A stretch of DNA of 64,000 bases from Mytilisepta virgata (Eukaryota > Mollusca > Bivalvia > Mytilida > Mytilidae), in the NCBI GenBank assembly GCA_028015205.1, contig CM051516.1:59772230-59836229 (forward strand), read 5' to 3'. The translations under genes were made by a program, and so were the position numbers. A model generated the notes under the pieces. It had not been told where the DNA came from. It saw only the letters and a list, made by a program, of their open reading frames with translations, and ran no database searches. This document shows positions 21,816-32,720 of the stretch, piece after piece (the first letter of the stretch is position 1; each line of letters opens with the position of its first letter).

Positions 21816-22528
21816 ATGTTTGGAAATCAAATTTTGATATCAATTAGGACTACCTATTTTTGAACTATGTGAGATATTTTGACAAACTGTTTTAAAGGCA
21901 ATTCCTTTTCGAAATAACCATTTTAAATTGACTATACCATCATTTTTTTGACGTCAGCAGAAACCTTATTGAAACAATGAAAAATGTGAAGAATATAATT
22001 TTATAAAATTTTGTATACTAAAAAATATCAAACGACTGTTGTGAAACACATTTTATTATGAATTTATACAATTAATGTATACCTTGAGGTATAACACAAA
22101 TGTACATTTACCAGGTGTGAGTACTATTAATGTTTCATAACAATCACACGATTAACAATATATAAAATAAGCAAAAACCTGTTTAACAGCAGGAAAAAAA
22201 AGCACAGAACTTTTTCACATGCTAAGGTACAAATTTCACAAGATGCCAATTATGTAATTTAATAATAACTTAATGATGATGGATCAATTTTCATATAGGT
22301 GGAACTTTTTAAACACCATTTTCCTGTGGAAAAAGGTTCTGCTAGAAAAAAATTCGCATAAAATTGTTCCTGGTGGATTTTTTTCACAGGAAAATATTTT
22401 GGCTTACGCATACACTGGAGTATCCTTTATTTATATTAAAATAATTGATAATGTCAAAATTGAAATCATGGCAGAAAATCAGAAAGAGTTTAAATATACT
22501 TGAGTTCAGTATGGATTGGTTTACAGTC
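21816..22528. other. Intergenic sequence, no feature seen
   Basis: AT-rich, no family-like coding block; includes the unique sequence left of the TLR segmental duplication. Confidence 0.55.
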
Positions 22529-22998
22529 ATTCTTACATCTAACCATTGATGCGATCTGTCACGCAATCATTTGATTGGTCGACAATAATGCTTTGTTTAA
22601 ACATGTTAAAGAGAAACATTTATTGGTACGTAACTAAATATAAACGGACTATTATATCATTTCCATTATTATGTAACTTTATTTGCATAAAATACACCCA
22701 TATGGGTCAACGCAAAACAATACAATAACACTTCAATATATATACATCACAATGGACATTAACACAACATGAATACAACAAACAACTTACAATAAAAAAA
22801 AAAAATTATGCATTGTGTTCAAACGAGTAATTATCGTGTAATCTGAAATATTTGAAGTCCATTGAATTAGGTAAAAACAACATTGTTTGATAAAATTTAT
22901 CTTTTAACATGTCTAACCAAAACGAAAAAATACTCTGATCGGGTATAAATCCATTACCGAATGTTTCAAATCTTATACTTTTTCAAAACGTGTACTCG

Positions 22999-23004
22999 TT
23001 TATT
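22999..23004 (-). terminator. Candidate polyadenylation signal of TLR copy 1
   Basis: AATAAA on the minus strand, ~155 bases after the stop codon; the equivalent hexamer follows copy 2 at 28732-28737. Confidence 0.5.
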
Positions 23005-23156
23005 ACCTCTACTATATTATCAACTATTAATATGAAGGTATATAAACAAACATCTTGGTGATGATAATATAGAATAAAATATGTTTTAAATCATTAATTA
23101 AAGTGTATAAAGAGTGTAAATTTCGTATATATTCACATATTCACAATTTAGTTTGA

Positions 23157-25361
23157 CTATATGTGGACTTTAAGGTCCACTATATTGACAATAAATCTTG
23201 TTTTTGCACTTTTATCGTAACATTCACTACGAATTGGTGAACCCAATCTCAACTGAATATCTTTGAACAAACGATGTTTCTTATCAGCGAAGTCTAAATC
23301 CTGCGATAACCTTAGAAAAGCTCTTAGTTTTAAATCTTGGACCTCTGATGACTCTAATTGGTCAAAATTAACAATAATTACTTTCCTACCAGTGTTTTCG
23401 CTATAGTTTTTCCACAAGTAACTCCATTCTATCTTTTTCCAATATTCGTTCAGGTAACTTTTACACAATACAACAATGGAATTCCTGCTGGAATTTATAG
23501 AGCCAATAAGCTCTTCTACTCTATTCACTCCTGGTGTGGAATCTCTTAAAGAGATGAAAGATTTATATCCAGCTCGTTTTAATATTGGCTCTAATGTGTT
23601 GGTTACCCAAAGCAACACATCTCGATTTTCCTCATTAAAAGATAAGAAAACGTCATATAAAAGCGTGGGTCCAATCTGACTTGACTTATTGTTGACTTTA
23701 CTTCTATTTAAAACGAATAGTTCGTAACGGAACATATATAACAGACTTGCAACTAAGATAACAACTGCAACACAGACTGAAAAAATTACAGTAAGAATTC
23801 TAAATAGAATGTTTCCTTCTATTTCACAAATATCCTCCCTTGTTAAGGTGAGCGTCGATACAATCCCTTTTGACGTAATACAATATATTTCAGTGACGTT
23901 ACTACATCGTTCTGCTTTTTTATTTGTGACCCAGTCCTTGATCCACACATCTTTGCAACCACATGATATTGTCAACATTCCCAATGCAACGGAACAAGGA
24001 TCAAATTGTTGCAAGTCTCTTGGTAATTCGATTATACGGTTGTTTTCAAGGTTTATTGTGATATTATTTGTATTCAACAAGTTAAGTGAATCATTAGAAA
24101 AAGACGTAATTGAATTATTCGAAACATCCAATAGAAACGTTCTGTTCATATAGTCACGGTTTTCAAAAGTATGAATGCTATTATTTGACAGTAAAATTGT
24201 GAGATTATTGTTTGTTGGCATATAATCTGGTAATTTTGTCAATCCAACTGATGTACAATTTACTACAGTTCGTCTTAATTTTGGTTGATAATAACAAAAA
24301 CACTCTCTTGGACATTTTTCAGCAGAGCTCATATTGCAAATAAGAAGATCAAGGTTATCTTTCCTTACAAAAAACTCCGGAACCGACATTTCACGATACT
24401 CTTGTGGATTCCAACATGTAATATTAAAATAATTGCGCCATATCTTGTTTAAAATATCTTCAAAAAGTTCAAGATACGGTTCCATTTGACAGTCACAATC
24501 CCACTTTACATCAAGGAAAGAAAACCCAAAATTTAAAACCTTTCCTAGTATAGTAATGTTATCAATTCCAAAGTCGGAATAGTCGATGAATTTTGCAAAG
24601 CTATTTTTGTCTAGGTCCACGAATCCGCCTTGATATGTTTTATTTACATCTAAAGTAAAGTTATCGGTATTGACAATTTCTGTTATGTTATTGGATGAAA
24701 AGTCATATTGGCAGAAGTCATTTTCTGGAACAATATTGCTAACGTCTATCTTTGATAAGTTGTTAAAAGAAAAATCTGCCCAGAATATTCCCAAGGTTGT
24801 TCCTGTAATAGTAAATGGATCTAATTTATTTAAACCATTGTTGACAAGTTTTAGAACGCGTAAATTAGATAGTTCGGTAAAAGCCCCCCTTTCTATATAT
24901 TCTATTCTGTTGTAGCTTAGATCGAGAGTATCCAGTGATTTTAGACAGGAAATGTTACCAACTCTTGATAAACTGTTATATGTCAAGATAATTTCAACAA
25001 TATTCATAAAATCGCAAACATTTCTTGGAAATCGAGATAAAAAACCATTAGTATGAATGAAACTGGCGGTCATGATCTTGTTCCCGAAAATAATCGAAGA
25101 ACCATCCCTCCTAGTATATTCCAGTTTAAGCAATATAGTTCCTCCGCATACTGCCCAAGAAGGTTTAGCACGACACACACAGCAATCATCATATGTGACA
25201 GAAGATTCGGTTGGATCAATATTACACCAGTCTGGACATTTTAGATCTGTCCTGTTAATTCCTTTAGGATTCCAAGTGTTGTAATGACCACATGCGTTTG
25301 ATAAGACATGTCCCAGAAACGACGAAATTACTAGGAAGAGAAATAAAGTTAACATCCTCAT
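23157..25361 (-). CDS. Toll-like receptor, copy 1 (LRR ectodomain, TM, TIR), single exon
   Basis: 734 aa. Signal peptide residues 1-21 (MRMLTLFLFLVISSFLG). The ectodomain has leucine-rich repeats (~120-280: LDTLDLSYNRIEYI, LRVLKLVNNGLNKL), a first Cys-rich cap (CDCQ at 289-291 to C341), a second Cys-rich N-cap (CPRECFCYY, 350-358), more LRRs (~385-450) and a second C-cap (CGCKDVW, 467-473, to C512). The transmembrane helix is ~519-543. The cytoplasmic TIR domain runs ~566-705, with box 1 YDVFLSF (569-575), BB-loop box 2 RDSTPG (606-611) and box 3-like YW (640-641). Two Cys clusters make it a multiple-cysteine-cluster, Toll-like type. Such receptors sense microbial or endogenous ligands and signal through TIR adaptors such as MyD88. 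The intronless reading frame and first ATG with a clean signal peptide fix the start. Full length for a short mccTLR. Confidence 0.95.
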   Translation of the reverse strand: MRMLTLFLFLVISSFLGHVLSNACGHYNTWNPKGINRTDLKCPDWCNIDPTESSVTYDDCCVCRAKPSWAVCGGTILLKLEYTRRDGSSIIFGNKIMTASFIHTNGFLSRFPRNVCDFMNIVEIILTYNSLSRVGNISCLKSLDTLDLSYNRIEYIERGAFTELSNLRVLKLVNNGLNKLDPFTITGTTLGIFWADFSFNNLSKIDVSNIVPENDFCQYDFSSNNITEIVNTDNFTLDVNKTYQGGFVDLDKNSFAKFIDYSDFGIDNITILGKVLNFGFSFLDVKWDCDCQMEPYLELFEDILNKIWRNYFNITCWNPQEYREMSVPEFFVRKDNLDLLICNMSSAEKCPRECFCYYQPKLRRTVVNCTSVGLTKLPDYMPTNNNLTILLSNNSIHTFENRDYMNRTFLLDVSNNSITSFSNDSLNLLNTNNITINLENNRIIELPRDLQQFDPCSVALGMLTISCGCKDVWIKDWVTNKKAERCSNVTEIYCITSKGIVSTLTLTREDICEIEGNILFRILTVIFSVCVAVVILVASLLYMFRYELFVLNRSKVNNKSSQIGPTLLYDVFLSFNEENRDVLLWVTNTLEPILKRAGYKSFISLRDSTPGVNRVEELIGSINSSRNSIVVLCKSYLNEYWKKIEWSYLWKNYSENTGRKVIIVNFDQLESSEVQDLKLRAFLRLSQDLDFADKKHRLFKDIQLRLGSPIRSECYDKSAKTRFIVNIVDLKVHI

Positions 25362-25976
25362 GTTTTTTTTAATGTTTGTTTTCTCATATGATAATCCATG
25401 AATTTATTTATCTAGGCGTTAATGATTAAAAGAAGTTAATTAATCAAACTAGCAAAGTTTCGGGTATTGTCCTGTTTTATAACTAATTGTTCCTGTTTAC
25501 TGATCCTTTGTCATTTAGAAATATTGCGTGACAGGCACGAATTAGATAATTAGTTTTTTCTTCGATCTGAAAATACTACTTGACTGTTTAAAGATTCGAT
25601 TACATCTTAATTTTATCATCATCAGATGATTGGTTATTCAGTTTTAATTCTAAATATACACATATTCTGGGACTCGATTACATGTTAATTTTATCCTCCG
25701 GAAGCATCAGATGATTGGTTATTCGGTTTTAATTCTAAATATACACATATTCTGGGTTTTTTTAATTTGGGGTTTATGGTCCATGACCTTAAAAATATCA
25801 TGGTTCGTTTCACCTCATGAAAAAGTATCTGTCGGATAAAATTAAGAACATTTCTTGTATTAAAGGATATAAAATGCTGTAGAAATTTTATAACAGCCAT
25901 CTTTCTTAACATGGAAAACATATAGTAAAACAATTTTTCAAGTAGGTTAGAATTTTATCACGCGGATGCTTTATTA
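25362..25976. other. Upstream spacer of TLR copy 1 with a duplicated block
   Basis: Contains CTGTTTAAAGATTCG (about 25587), the uninterrupted form of the site into which the 23.7-kb element went in the sister copy. A ~65-base direct repeat (GATGATTGGTTATTC..ACACATATTCTGGG) occurs twice here and three times at 55020-55245. No TATA box can be assigned with confidence. Confidence 0.7.
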
Positions 25977-27992
25977 GGGAACAACCATTTAACTTCAATG
26001 CAGAAGGGGGGGGGGGGGGGGGTTGTTCTTTGATCTGAAATAAATCCATTTTTTGTTTCATTGACAATATGTGAATTCTTAATGAATAAGTGAAGGAATA
26101 AGGAGAAAAAATATGTGAGATAACAAACGGTAGTGTATGTTCAGTCACTCATGTCTTTCTTTTCTGATCTGATATTTTAACAGATCATGTATATAGAGAA
26201 TATCACATGGCAAAATCTGTATCGCATGCCGTATCACCACGAGACCCTAGTGGATGGTGAACAGGGTCATCTTATACTTCTGAAAAGGGACCAACTAAGG
26301 ACCATAGTTGCCATGTTTTGTCACAATTGGCCAAGTGGTTACGAAAAAGAAGATCTTTAAGTAAATTTCCTATAGGGTCCTAAAATTGTTTAAATATGTT
26401 TGGCTCCGGTGGCTATCCTGGATGACGGGCCGAGTCATCGGATATAATTCTGAAAGAGAACCAGCTAAGGACCATTCTGCCTAGTATTTTTCCAATTGGC
26501 CAAGTGTTTTCAGAAAAGAAGATCTTTAAGTAAATTTCCCATAGGGTCCTACAATGAATGTTAAACTAAGTTCGGCTCTGGCGGCCATCTTGGATGACGG
26601 GCGGGGTCATCAAATATAATTCAGAAAGAGAACCATCTAAGGGTCATCGCTGCCTAGTTTTGTTACAATTGGCCAATTGGTTTCACACAAGAAGATCTTT
26701 AAGTAAATTTCCCATAGGGTCCTACAATGAATGTTAAACTAAGTTTGGCTCTGGTGGCCATCTTGGATGACGGGCGGGGTCATCAAATATAATTCAGAAA
26801 GAGAACCCCCTCACGACATTGCTGCCTTGTTTTTTTCCAATTGGCCAAGTGGTTTCAGACAAGAAGATCTTTAAGTAAATTTCCCATAGGGACGTTTGTT
26901 AAACTAAGTTTGGCTTTGGTGGCCATCTTGGATGACAGGCGGGGTCATCGGATATAATTCGGAAAGAGGACCACCCAAGGACCATTGCTGCCAAGTTTTG
27001 TTCCAATTGGCCAAATGGTTTCACACAAGAAGATCTTTAAGTAAATTTCCCATAGGATCCTACAATGAATGTTAAACTAAGTTTGGCTCTGGTGGCCATC
27101 TTGGATGACGGGCGGGGTCATCAAATATAATTCAGAAAGAGAACCCCCTCACGACATTGCTGCCTTGTTTTTTTCCAATTGGCCAAGTGGTTTCAGACAA
27201 GAAGATCTTTAAGTAAATTTCCCATAGGGACGTTTGTTAAACTAAGTTTGGCTTTGGTGGCCATCTTGGATGACAGGCGGGGTCATCGGATATAATTCGG
27301 AAAGAGGACCACCCAAGGACCATTGCTGCCAAGTTTTGTTCCAATTGGCCAAATGGTTTCAGACAAGAAGATCTTTAAGTAAATTTCCCATAGGATCCTA
27401 TGACAAACTAAGTTCGGCTCTGGTGGCCATCTTGGATGACGGGCGGGGTCATCGGATACATTTCTGAAAGAGGACCATCTAAGGACCATTGCTGCCAAGT
27501 TTTGTTCTATTTGGCCCAGTGGTTTCAGAGAAGATCTTTAAAGGAAACTTTACGACGACGACGGACGACGACGGACGACGACGGACGCCAATTGGGCCAG
27601 GTGAGCTAAAAAGGAACAATGCTTTGATTGTCATGATTGTTGCTTTTCATTTTGATGGTTAATCGCTGAAAGGTCAAGTATGACTGAAAAACTAAGGAAA
27701 ATCTTTTATTATGTTCAAAATAAATCAAGTCAGGTTTGAGTTAAATAATGGTCTAAAGCTTTTCTTCTAATGCTGGTGATTTTTTAAATCAACTCTCGAA
27801 TTCAATTATTTTTTTTTAAATTATCTAAACCATAATTTTTTTTTCCATCGCTTAGTAAAACATGTTATTTTTTTTTTTGGCCATTGCTGCAACATATTAT
27901 TTTTTTCCTTCCCTTTGGAATCAGAATATTTTTTTTCACAAAAAAACCATAACCCCCCCCCCCCCCCCCCTTGAAGTTAAATGGTTGTTCCC
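25977..27992. mobile_element. Non-coding TIR element with poly-G subtermini (copy in spacer 1)
   Basis: Terminal inverted repeats GGGAACAACCATTTAACTTC and the complement, each followed inward by a G or C homopolymer, flanked by TTA on both sides (25974-25976, 27993-27995). A diverged copy is at 55465-58893 and a short family relative at 33148-33414. Encloses the tandem-core block 26217-27612. No transposase frame seen. Confidence 0.8.
26217..27612. repeat. Tandem core of ~170-bp units nested in the TIR element
   Basis: Seven to eight units, each with CCAATTGGCCAAGTGGTTTC, AGAAGATCTTTAAGTAAATT, TCCCATAGGGTCC and GGCCATCTTGGATGACGGGC. Ends with (GACGACGACG)n and CCAGGTGAGCTAAAAA, the reverse sense of the opening of the element at 19846. 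A two-unit block is repeated exactly (26700-26935 versus 27030-27275). Confidence 0.88.
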
Positions 27993-28402
27993 TTATACTA
28001 GTAGTTTTGTTTAAATATTTGATATTTGATTTTTATGCAGTCATATTATCTAGGGGACCAGATCACGGACAAAAGTTTAAAAGGATAACTCCAAAGTAAC
28101 ATTAAACCATAAAACCAAAATATGTTCTTAATTAGCCCAATGGTTTCATATAAGAGTTTTAAGATCAACTTAACAATTAACAACGAGGAAGGTGAATACT
28201 AATTCTTTGGTGTATAGTAGTGTTATATTACATGAGTACTTTTGCTCCCATTTTACTTTGTCTATATCATAATACGACATAAAAATATATCAAACAAAAT
28301 ACATGTATAAGGAAGTAAAAATCTGAACCTTTTGAAACTTGATGACCAACCAAGTTGTGCAGTAGATTGTTTTATGTCTTTGTAATTGTACCTGACATGC
28401 AT
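27993..28402. other. Spacer between TIR element and TLR copy 2 flank
   Basis: Shared almost base for base with 58894-59298; nothing coding. Confidence 0.75.
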
Positions 28403-28731
28403 TCTTACATCTAACCATTGATACTATCTGTCACGCAATCATTTGATTGGTCGACAATAATGCTGTGTTTAAACATGTTAAAGAGAAACATTTATTAGTA
28501 CGTAACTAAATATAAACGGACTATTATATCATTTCCATTATTATGCATTGTGTTCAAACGAGTAATTATCGTGTAATTTGAAATATTTGAAGTCCATTGA
28601 ATTAAGTAAAAACAACATTGTTTGATAAAATTTATCTTTTAACATGTTTAACCAAAACGAAAAAATACTCTGATCGGGTAAATCCATTACCAAATGTTCC
28701 AAATCTTATACTTTTTCAAAACGTGTACTCG

Positions 28732-28737
28732 TTTATT
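28732..28737 (-). terminator. Candidate polyadenylation signal of TLR copy 2
   Basis: AATAAA on minus, ~166 bases after the stop, equivalent to that of copy 1. Confidence 0.5.
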
Positions 28738-28902
28738 ACCTCTACTATATTATCAACTATTAATATGAAGGTATATAAACAAACATCTTGGTGATGATAA
28801 TATAGAATAAAACATGTTTTAAATCGTTAATCAAAGTGTATAAAGACTCTAAATTTCGTATATTCACATATATGTAACAGTGGTAAACACAATTTAGTTT
28901 GA

Positions 28903-31107
28903 CTATATTTGGAGTTCAAGGTCCACTATATTGACAATAAATCTTGTTTTTGCACTTTTATCGTAACATTCACTACGAATTGGTGAACCCAATCTCAACT
29001 GAATATCTTTGAACAAACGATGTTTCTTATCAGCGAAGTCTAAATCCTGCGATAACCTTAGAAAAGCTCTTAGTTTTAAATCTTGGACCTCTGATGACTC
29101 TAATTGGTCAAAATTAACAATAATTACTTTCCTACCAGTGTTTTCGCTATAGTTTTTCCACAAGTAACTCCATTCTATCTTTTTCCAATATTCATTCAGG
29201 TAACTTTCACACAATACAACAATGGAATTCCTGCTGGAATTTATAGAGCCAATAAGCTCTTCTACTCTATCCATTCCTGGTTTGGAATCTCTTAAAGAGA
29301 TGAAAGATTTATATCCAGCTCGTTTTAATATTGGCTCTAATGTGTTGGTTACCCAAAGCAACACGTCTTGATTTTCCTCATTAAAAGATAAGAAAACGTC
29401 ATATAAAAGCATGGGTCCAATCTGACTTGACTTATTGTTAACTTTACTTCTATTTAAAATGAATAGTTCGTAACGGAACATATATAACAGACTTGCAACT
29501 AAGATAACAACTGCAACACAGACTGAAAAAATTACAGTAAGAATTCTAAATAGAATGTTTTCTTCTATTTCACAAATATCCTCCCTTGTTAAGGTGAGCG
29601 TCGATACAATCCCTTTTGACGTAATACAATATATTTCAGTGACGTTACTACATCGTTCTGCTTTTTTATTTGTGACCCAGTCCTTGATCCACACATCTTT
29701 GCAACCACATGATATTGTCAACATTCCCAATGCAACGGAACAAGGATCAAATTGTTGCAAGTCTCTTGGTAATTCGATTATACGGTTGTTTTCAAGGTTT
29801 ATTGTGATATTATTTGTATTCAACAAGTTAAGTGAATCATTAGAAAAAGACGTAATTGAATTATTCGAAACATCCAATAGAAACGTTCTGTTCATATAGT
29901 CACGGTTTTCAAAAGTATGAATGCTATTATTTGACAGTAAAATTGTGAGATTATTGTTTGTTGGCATATAATCTGGTAATTTTGTCAATCCAACTGATGT
30001 ACAATTTACTACAGTTCGTCTTAATTTTGGTTGATAATAACAAAAACACTCTCTTGGACATTTTTCAGCAGAGCTCATATTGCAAATAAGAAGATCAAGG
30101 TTATCTTTCCTTACAAAAAACTCCGGAACCGACATTTCACGATACTCATGTGGATTCCAACATGTAATATTAAAATAATTGCGCCATATCTTGTTTAAAA
30201 TATCTTCAAAAAGTTCAAGATACGGTTCCATTTGACAGTCACAATCCCACTTTACATCAAGGAAAGAAAACCCAAAATTTAAAACCTTTCCTAGTATAGT
30301 AATGTTATCAATTCCAAAGTCGGAATAGTCGATGAATTTTGTAAAGCTATTTTTGTCTAGGTCCACGAATCCGCCTTGATATGTTTTATTTACATCTAAA
30401 GTAAAGTTATCGGTATTGACAATTTCTGTTATGTTATTGGATGAAAAGTCATATTGGCAGAAGTCATTTTCTGGAACAATATTGCTAACGTCTATCTTTG
30501 ATAAGTTGTTAAATGAAAAATCTGCCCAGAATATTCCCAAGGTTGTTCCTGTAATAGTAAATGGATCTAATTTATTTAAACCATTGTTGACAAGTTTTAG
30601 AACACGTAAATTAGATAGTTCGGTAAAAGCCCCCCTTTCTATATATTCTATTCTGTTGTAGCTTAGATCGAGAGAATCCAGTGATTTTAGACAGGAAATG
30701 TTACCAACTCTTGATAAACTGTTATATGTCAAGATAATTTCAACAATATTCATAAAATCGCAAACATTTCTTGGAAATCGAGATAAAAAACCATTAGTAT
30801 GAATGAAACTGGCGGTCATGATCTTGTTCCCGAAAATATTCGAAGAACCATCCCTCCTAGTATATTCCAGTTTAAGCAATATAGTTCCTCCGCATACTGC
30901 CCAAGAAGGTTTAGCACGACACACACAGCAATCATCATATGTGACAGAAGATTCGGTTGGATCAATGTTACACCAGTCTGGACATTTTAGATCTGTCCTG
31001 TTAATTCCTTTAGGATTCCAAGTGTTGTAATGACCACATGCGTTTGATAAGACATGTCCCAGAAACGACGAAATTACTACGGAGAGAAATAAAGTTAACA
31101 TCCTCAT
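28903..31107 (-). CDS. Toll-like receptor, copy 2 (LRR ectodomain, TM, TIR), single exon
   Basis: 734 aa, same architecture and length as the copy at 23157-25361, about 98% identical in amino acids. By eye, roughly six substitutions fall in the ~500-residue ectodomain, while six or more fall in the TIR domain and C-tail: T/M at 566, R/Q 580, T/K 609, V/M 612, N/D 613, K/E 634 and the last residues (KVHI to ELQI). Three of these are in or next to the BB loop (RDSKPGMDR here). The frame is intact, so both copies are potentially functional. Upstream, the element at 31335 begins 228 bases before the ATG, so promoter context differs from copy 1. Confidence 0.95.
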   Translation of the reverse strand: MRMLTLFLSVVISSFLGHVLSNACGHYNTWNPKGINRTDLKCPDWCNIDPTESSVTYDDCCVCRAKPSWAVCGGTILLKLEYTRRDGSSNIFGNKIMTASFIHTNGFLSRFPRNVCDFMNIVEIILTYNSLSRVGNISCLKSLDSLDLSYNRIEYIERGAFTELSNLRVLKLVNNGLNKLDPFTITGTTLGIFWADFSFNNLSKIDVSNIVPENDFCQYDFSSNNITEIVNTDNFTLDVNKTYQGGFVDLDKNSFTKFIDYSDFGIDNITILGKVLNFGFSFLDVKWDCDCQMEPYLELFEDILNKIWRNYFNITCWNPHEYREMSVPEFFVRKDNLDLLICNMSSAEKCPRECFCYYQPKLRRTVVNCTSVGLTKLPDYMPTNNNLTILLSNNSIHTFENRDYMNRTFLLDVSNNSITSFSNDSLNLLNTNNITINLENNRIIELPRDLQQFDPCSVALGMLTISCGCKDVWIKDWVTNKKAERCSNVTEIYCITSKGIVSTLTLTREDICEIEENILFRILTVIFSVCVAVVILVASLLYMFRYELFILNRSKVNNKSSQIGPMLLYDVFLSFNEENQDVLLWVTNTLEPILKRAGYKSFISLRDSKPGMDRVEELIGSINSSRNSIVVLCESYLNEYWKKIEWSYLWKNYSENTGRKVIIVNFDQLESSEVQDLKLRAFLRLSQDLDFADKKHRLFKDIQLRLGSPIRSECYDKSAKTRFIVNIVDLELQI

Positions 31108-31326
31108 GTTTTTTTAAATGTTTGTTTTCACATATGATAATCCATGAATTTATTTATCTACGCGTTAATGATTAAAGGAAGTTAATTAATCAAACTAGCG
31201 AAAGATTCATGTATTGTCCTGTTTTATAACTAATTGTTCCTTTGTCATTTAGAAATATTGTGTGACAGGCACGAATTAGATCATTAGTTTTTTCTCCGAT
31301 CTGAAAATACTACTTGACATATGGCT

Positions 31327-31334
31327 GTTTAAAG
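31327..31334 (+). repeat. Left 8-bp target-site duplication, GTTTAAAG
   Basis: Identical to 54992-54999. The uninterrupted sister spacer has a single GTTTAAAGATTCG at about 25589. Fits nTnnnnAn. Confidence 0.85.
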
Positions 31335-31405
31335 GAGTAGGGTCTATCAGGTACATCCATGAGGGTACTCGTACATCATTATACAGGCACGCATATACCG
31401 GAAGT
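31335..31405 (+). repeat. Left terminal inverted repeat of the giant element
   Basis: GAGTAGGGTCTATCA at the outer edge, then TACATCCATGAGGGTAC (31352-31368) and ATACCGGAAG (about 31393-31402). The reverse complement of the right end has TCTATCA, TACATCCATCAGTGTAC and ATACCGGAAG in the same order. Confidence 0.75.
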
Positions 31406-31491
31406 TGTAATATGAAAGTTGCGCATAAAACGGAAAGTAAAAGTAAGATGATGAAAGCGAAAGTGAAAACACATGTTTTTTTACATTCGTA

Positions 31492-31691
31492 ATGGAACAA
31501 CGAGCTGCCGGTGTTTATGATTCTTTGGAAAGTATAATATGTAATTTGGAAAGATGCAGGGACTGCTGCACAGGAGACTATACGTCATATCATTGTCCAC
31601 TCTGTCCTGTGTGGCAGTAAACCTAGACAACTGTCTAAAGTCAAGAAACATTTGGAGGTGCACTGGAAAACAGCCGTGCAAGGAAGAAATG
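31492..31691 (+). pseudogene. Possible first exon with zinc-finger-like segment
   Basis: An ATG at 31492 opens MEQRAAGVYDSLES and reaches YHCPLCPVWQ before a stop. One base out of frame the text continues KPRQLSKVKKHLEVHWK, giving the rest of a C2H2-like finger (C-x2-C ... H-x3-H), so a frameshift or misread base is likely. It ends at a good donor (GGTGAGC, GT at 31692) in phase 1, which fits the phase of the zinc-finger exon at 47623. If they are joined, the entire left minisatellite lies in an intron. Speculative. Confidence 0.4.
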
Positions 31692-31699
31692 GTGAGCAC

Positions 31700-32720
31700 A
31701 TCGATTCAGTAATATCTAAAATGTACTGAGCTATAGTATTCGCATTCTAAATTTATCTTGACCTGTAGTCAAAACTCGCATATACATATTTTTACGATGA
31801 ATAATGTGTATTCATTTATTTACTGATGATTTTTAAAGTTAACATAATTTCTTCTGACATGTTAAGTATTTTTTGTTGAAATACCAGGAGTTAATCAGTA
31901 ACATTATATTAAACAACACATGTTCTACTCAGATAACCTGTGGATAAAAATAGAATGGATAAAAATAGAACTAGGGAAATTGTTTCATAGGTTTAATTTT
32001 ATGAAGTGTTTATTCTTACAAAAGTTTGTAAGAATAGGCTATTCGTACAAAAGATATAAAATTAATAATTTTCTGATTATTAACAAAGCGAATTATCTTA
32101 ATTGATTAACTATTTTACATAAAAGTAATTGTGCATAATAAAACGATGTGATCGTTCGAATTTTCCCACAAAAAGATTGTTTTGGAATACAAAAACCTGC
32201 AAAACTGAAACCAATACAAGATATTTCACTTTATTGTATATTGTATATCTATCTATTTCTGTTGATAATTGTTTCATTGATACAGTTGTACTTTTAAATG
32301 TAAAAAATAAGAGTGTTAAAGTCTATTTATGTGCCTCTTTCAGGAAACGTAAACAATGGTAAATCTTGATTTAAATTAACCTTTGAAAAATTAAAAAATA
32401 AATCAGAAATAAAAGATAAAAATGAAAATATAATAACTTAGTGTTTAAATTAAATATTAATTACTTTAATTGCTATATACTTTCAGTAAAATGAAATGGA
32501 AATTTAGAAATCCCCTTTTTAACGAAATATAGAAATTACCTATATACATCTAAAGGATCAAATTATAGGTTTTTAATAGTTAAAATGATGGTTTTTTTCG
32601 CTTTTCTAGGCAGAATAGCACGAAGTAAGGATATACAAGTAAATAATTCGTTTCATTAATAATCAGAAAATTCCTATTTTTATACCTTTTGTAAGAATAT
32701 TCTTGAATAGACATGCAATT
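31700..32720 (+). repeat. Left inverted arm of the giant element
   Basis: Matches the reverse complement of 53640-54350 block by block: GAAACCAATACAAGATATT, TTATGTGCCTCTTTC / TTATGTGCTTCTCTA, AAATTAAATATTAAT, TAGTTAAAATGATGG, and CAGAAAATTCCTATTTTTAT plus ACCTTTTGTAAGAATA. About 75-85% by eye with indels. Confidence 0.8.

Larger units (their letters stand above)
22529..28402. repeat. Segmental duplication unit 1 (TLR gene + spacer)
   Basis: Left edge ATTCTTACATCTAACCATTG at 22528 reappears at 28403. The unit holds TLR copy 1, its flanks and the ~3-kb spacer ending GTACCTGACATGC. The second unit runs 28403-31334 and resumes at 54992-59298. A ~75-base block (about 22680-22805) is present only in unit 1. 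Confidence 0.92.

Noticed and set aside
23358..25284. Antisense open frames across the TLR genes (for example 114 codons at 23809-24153, and the equivalents in copy 2)
   Set aside because: They are shadows of the real minus-strand frame, conserved only because the genes are near-identical.
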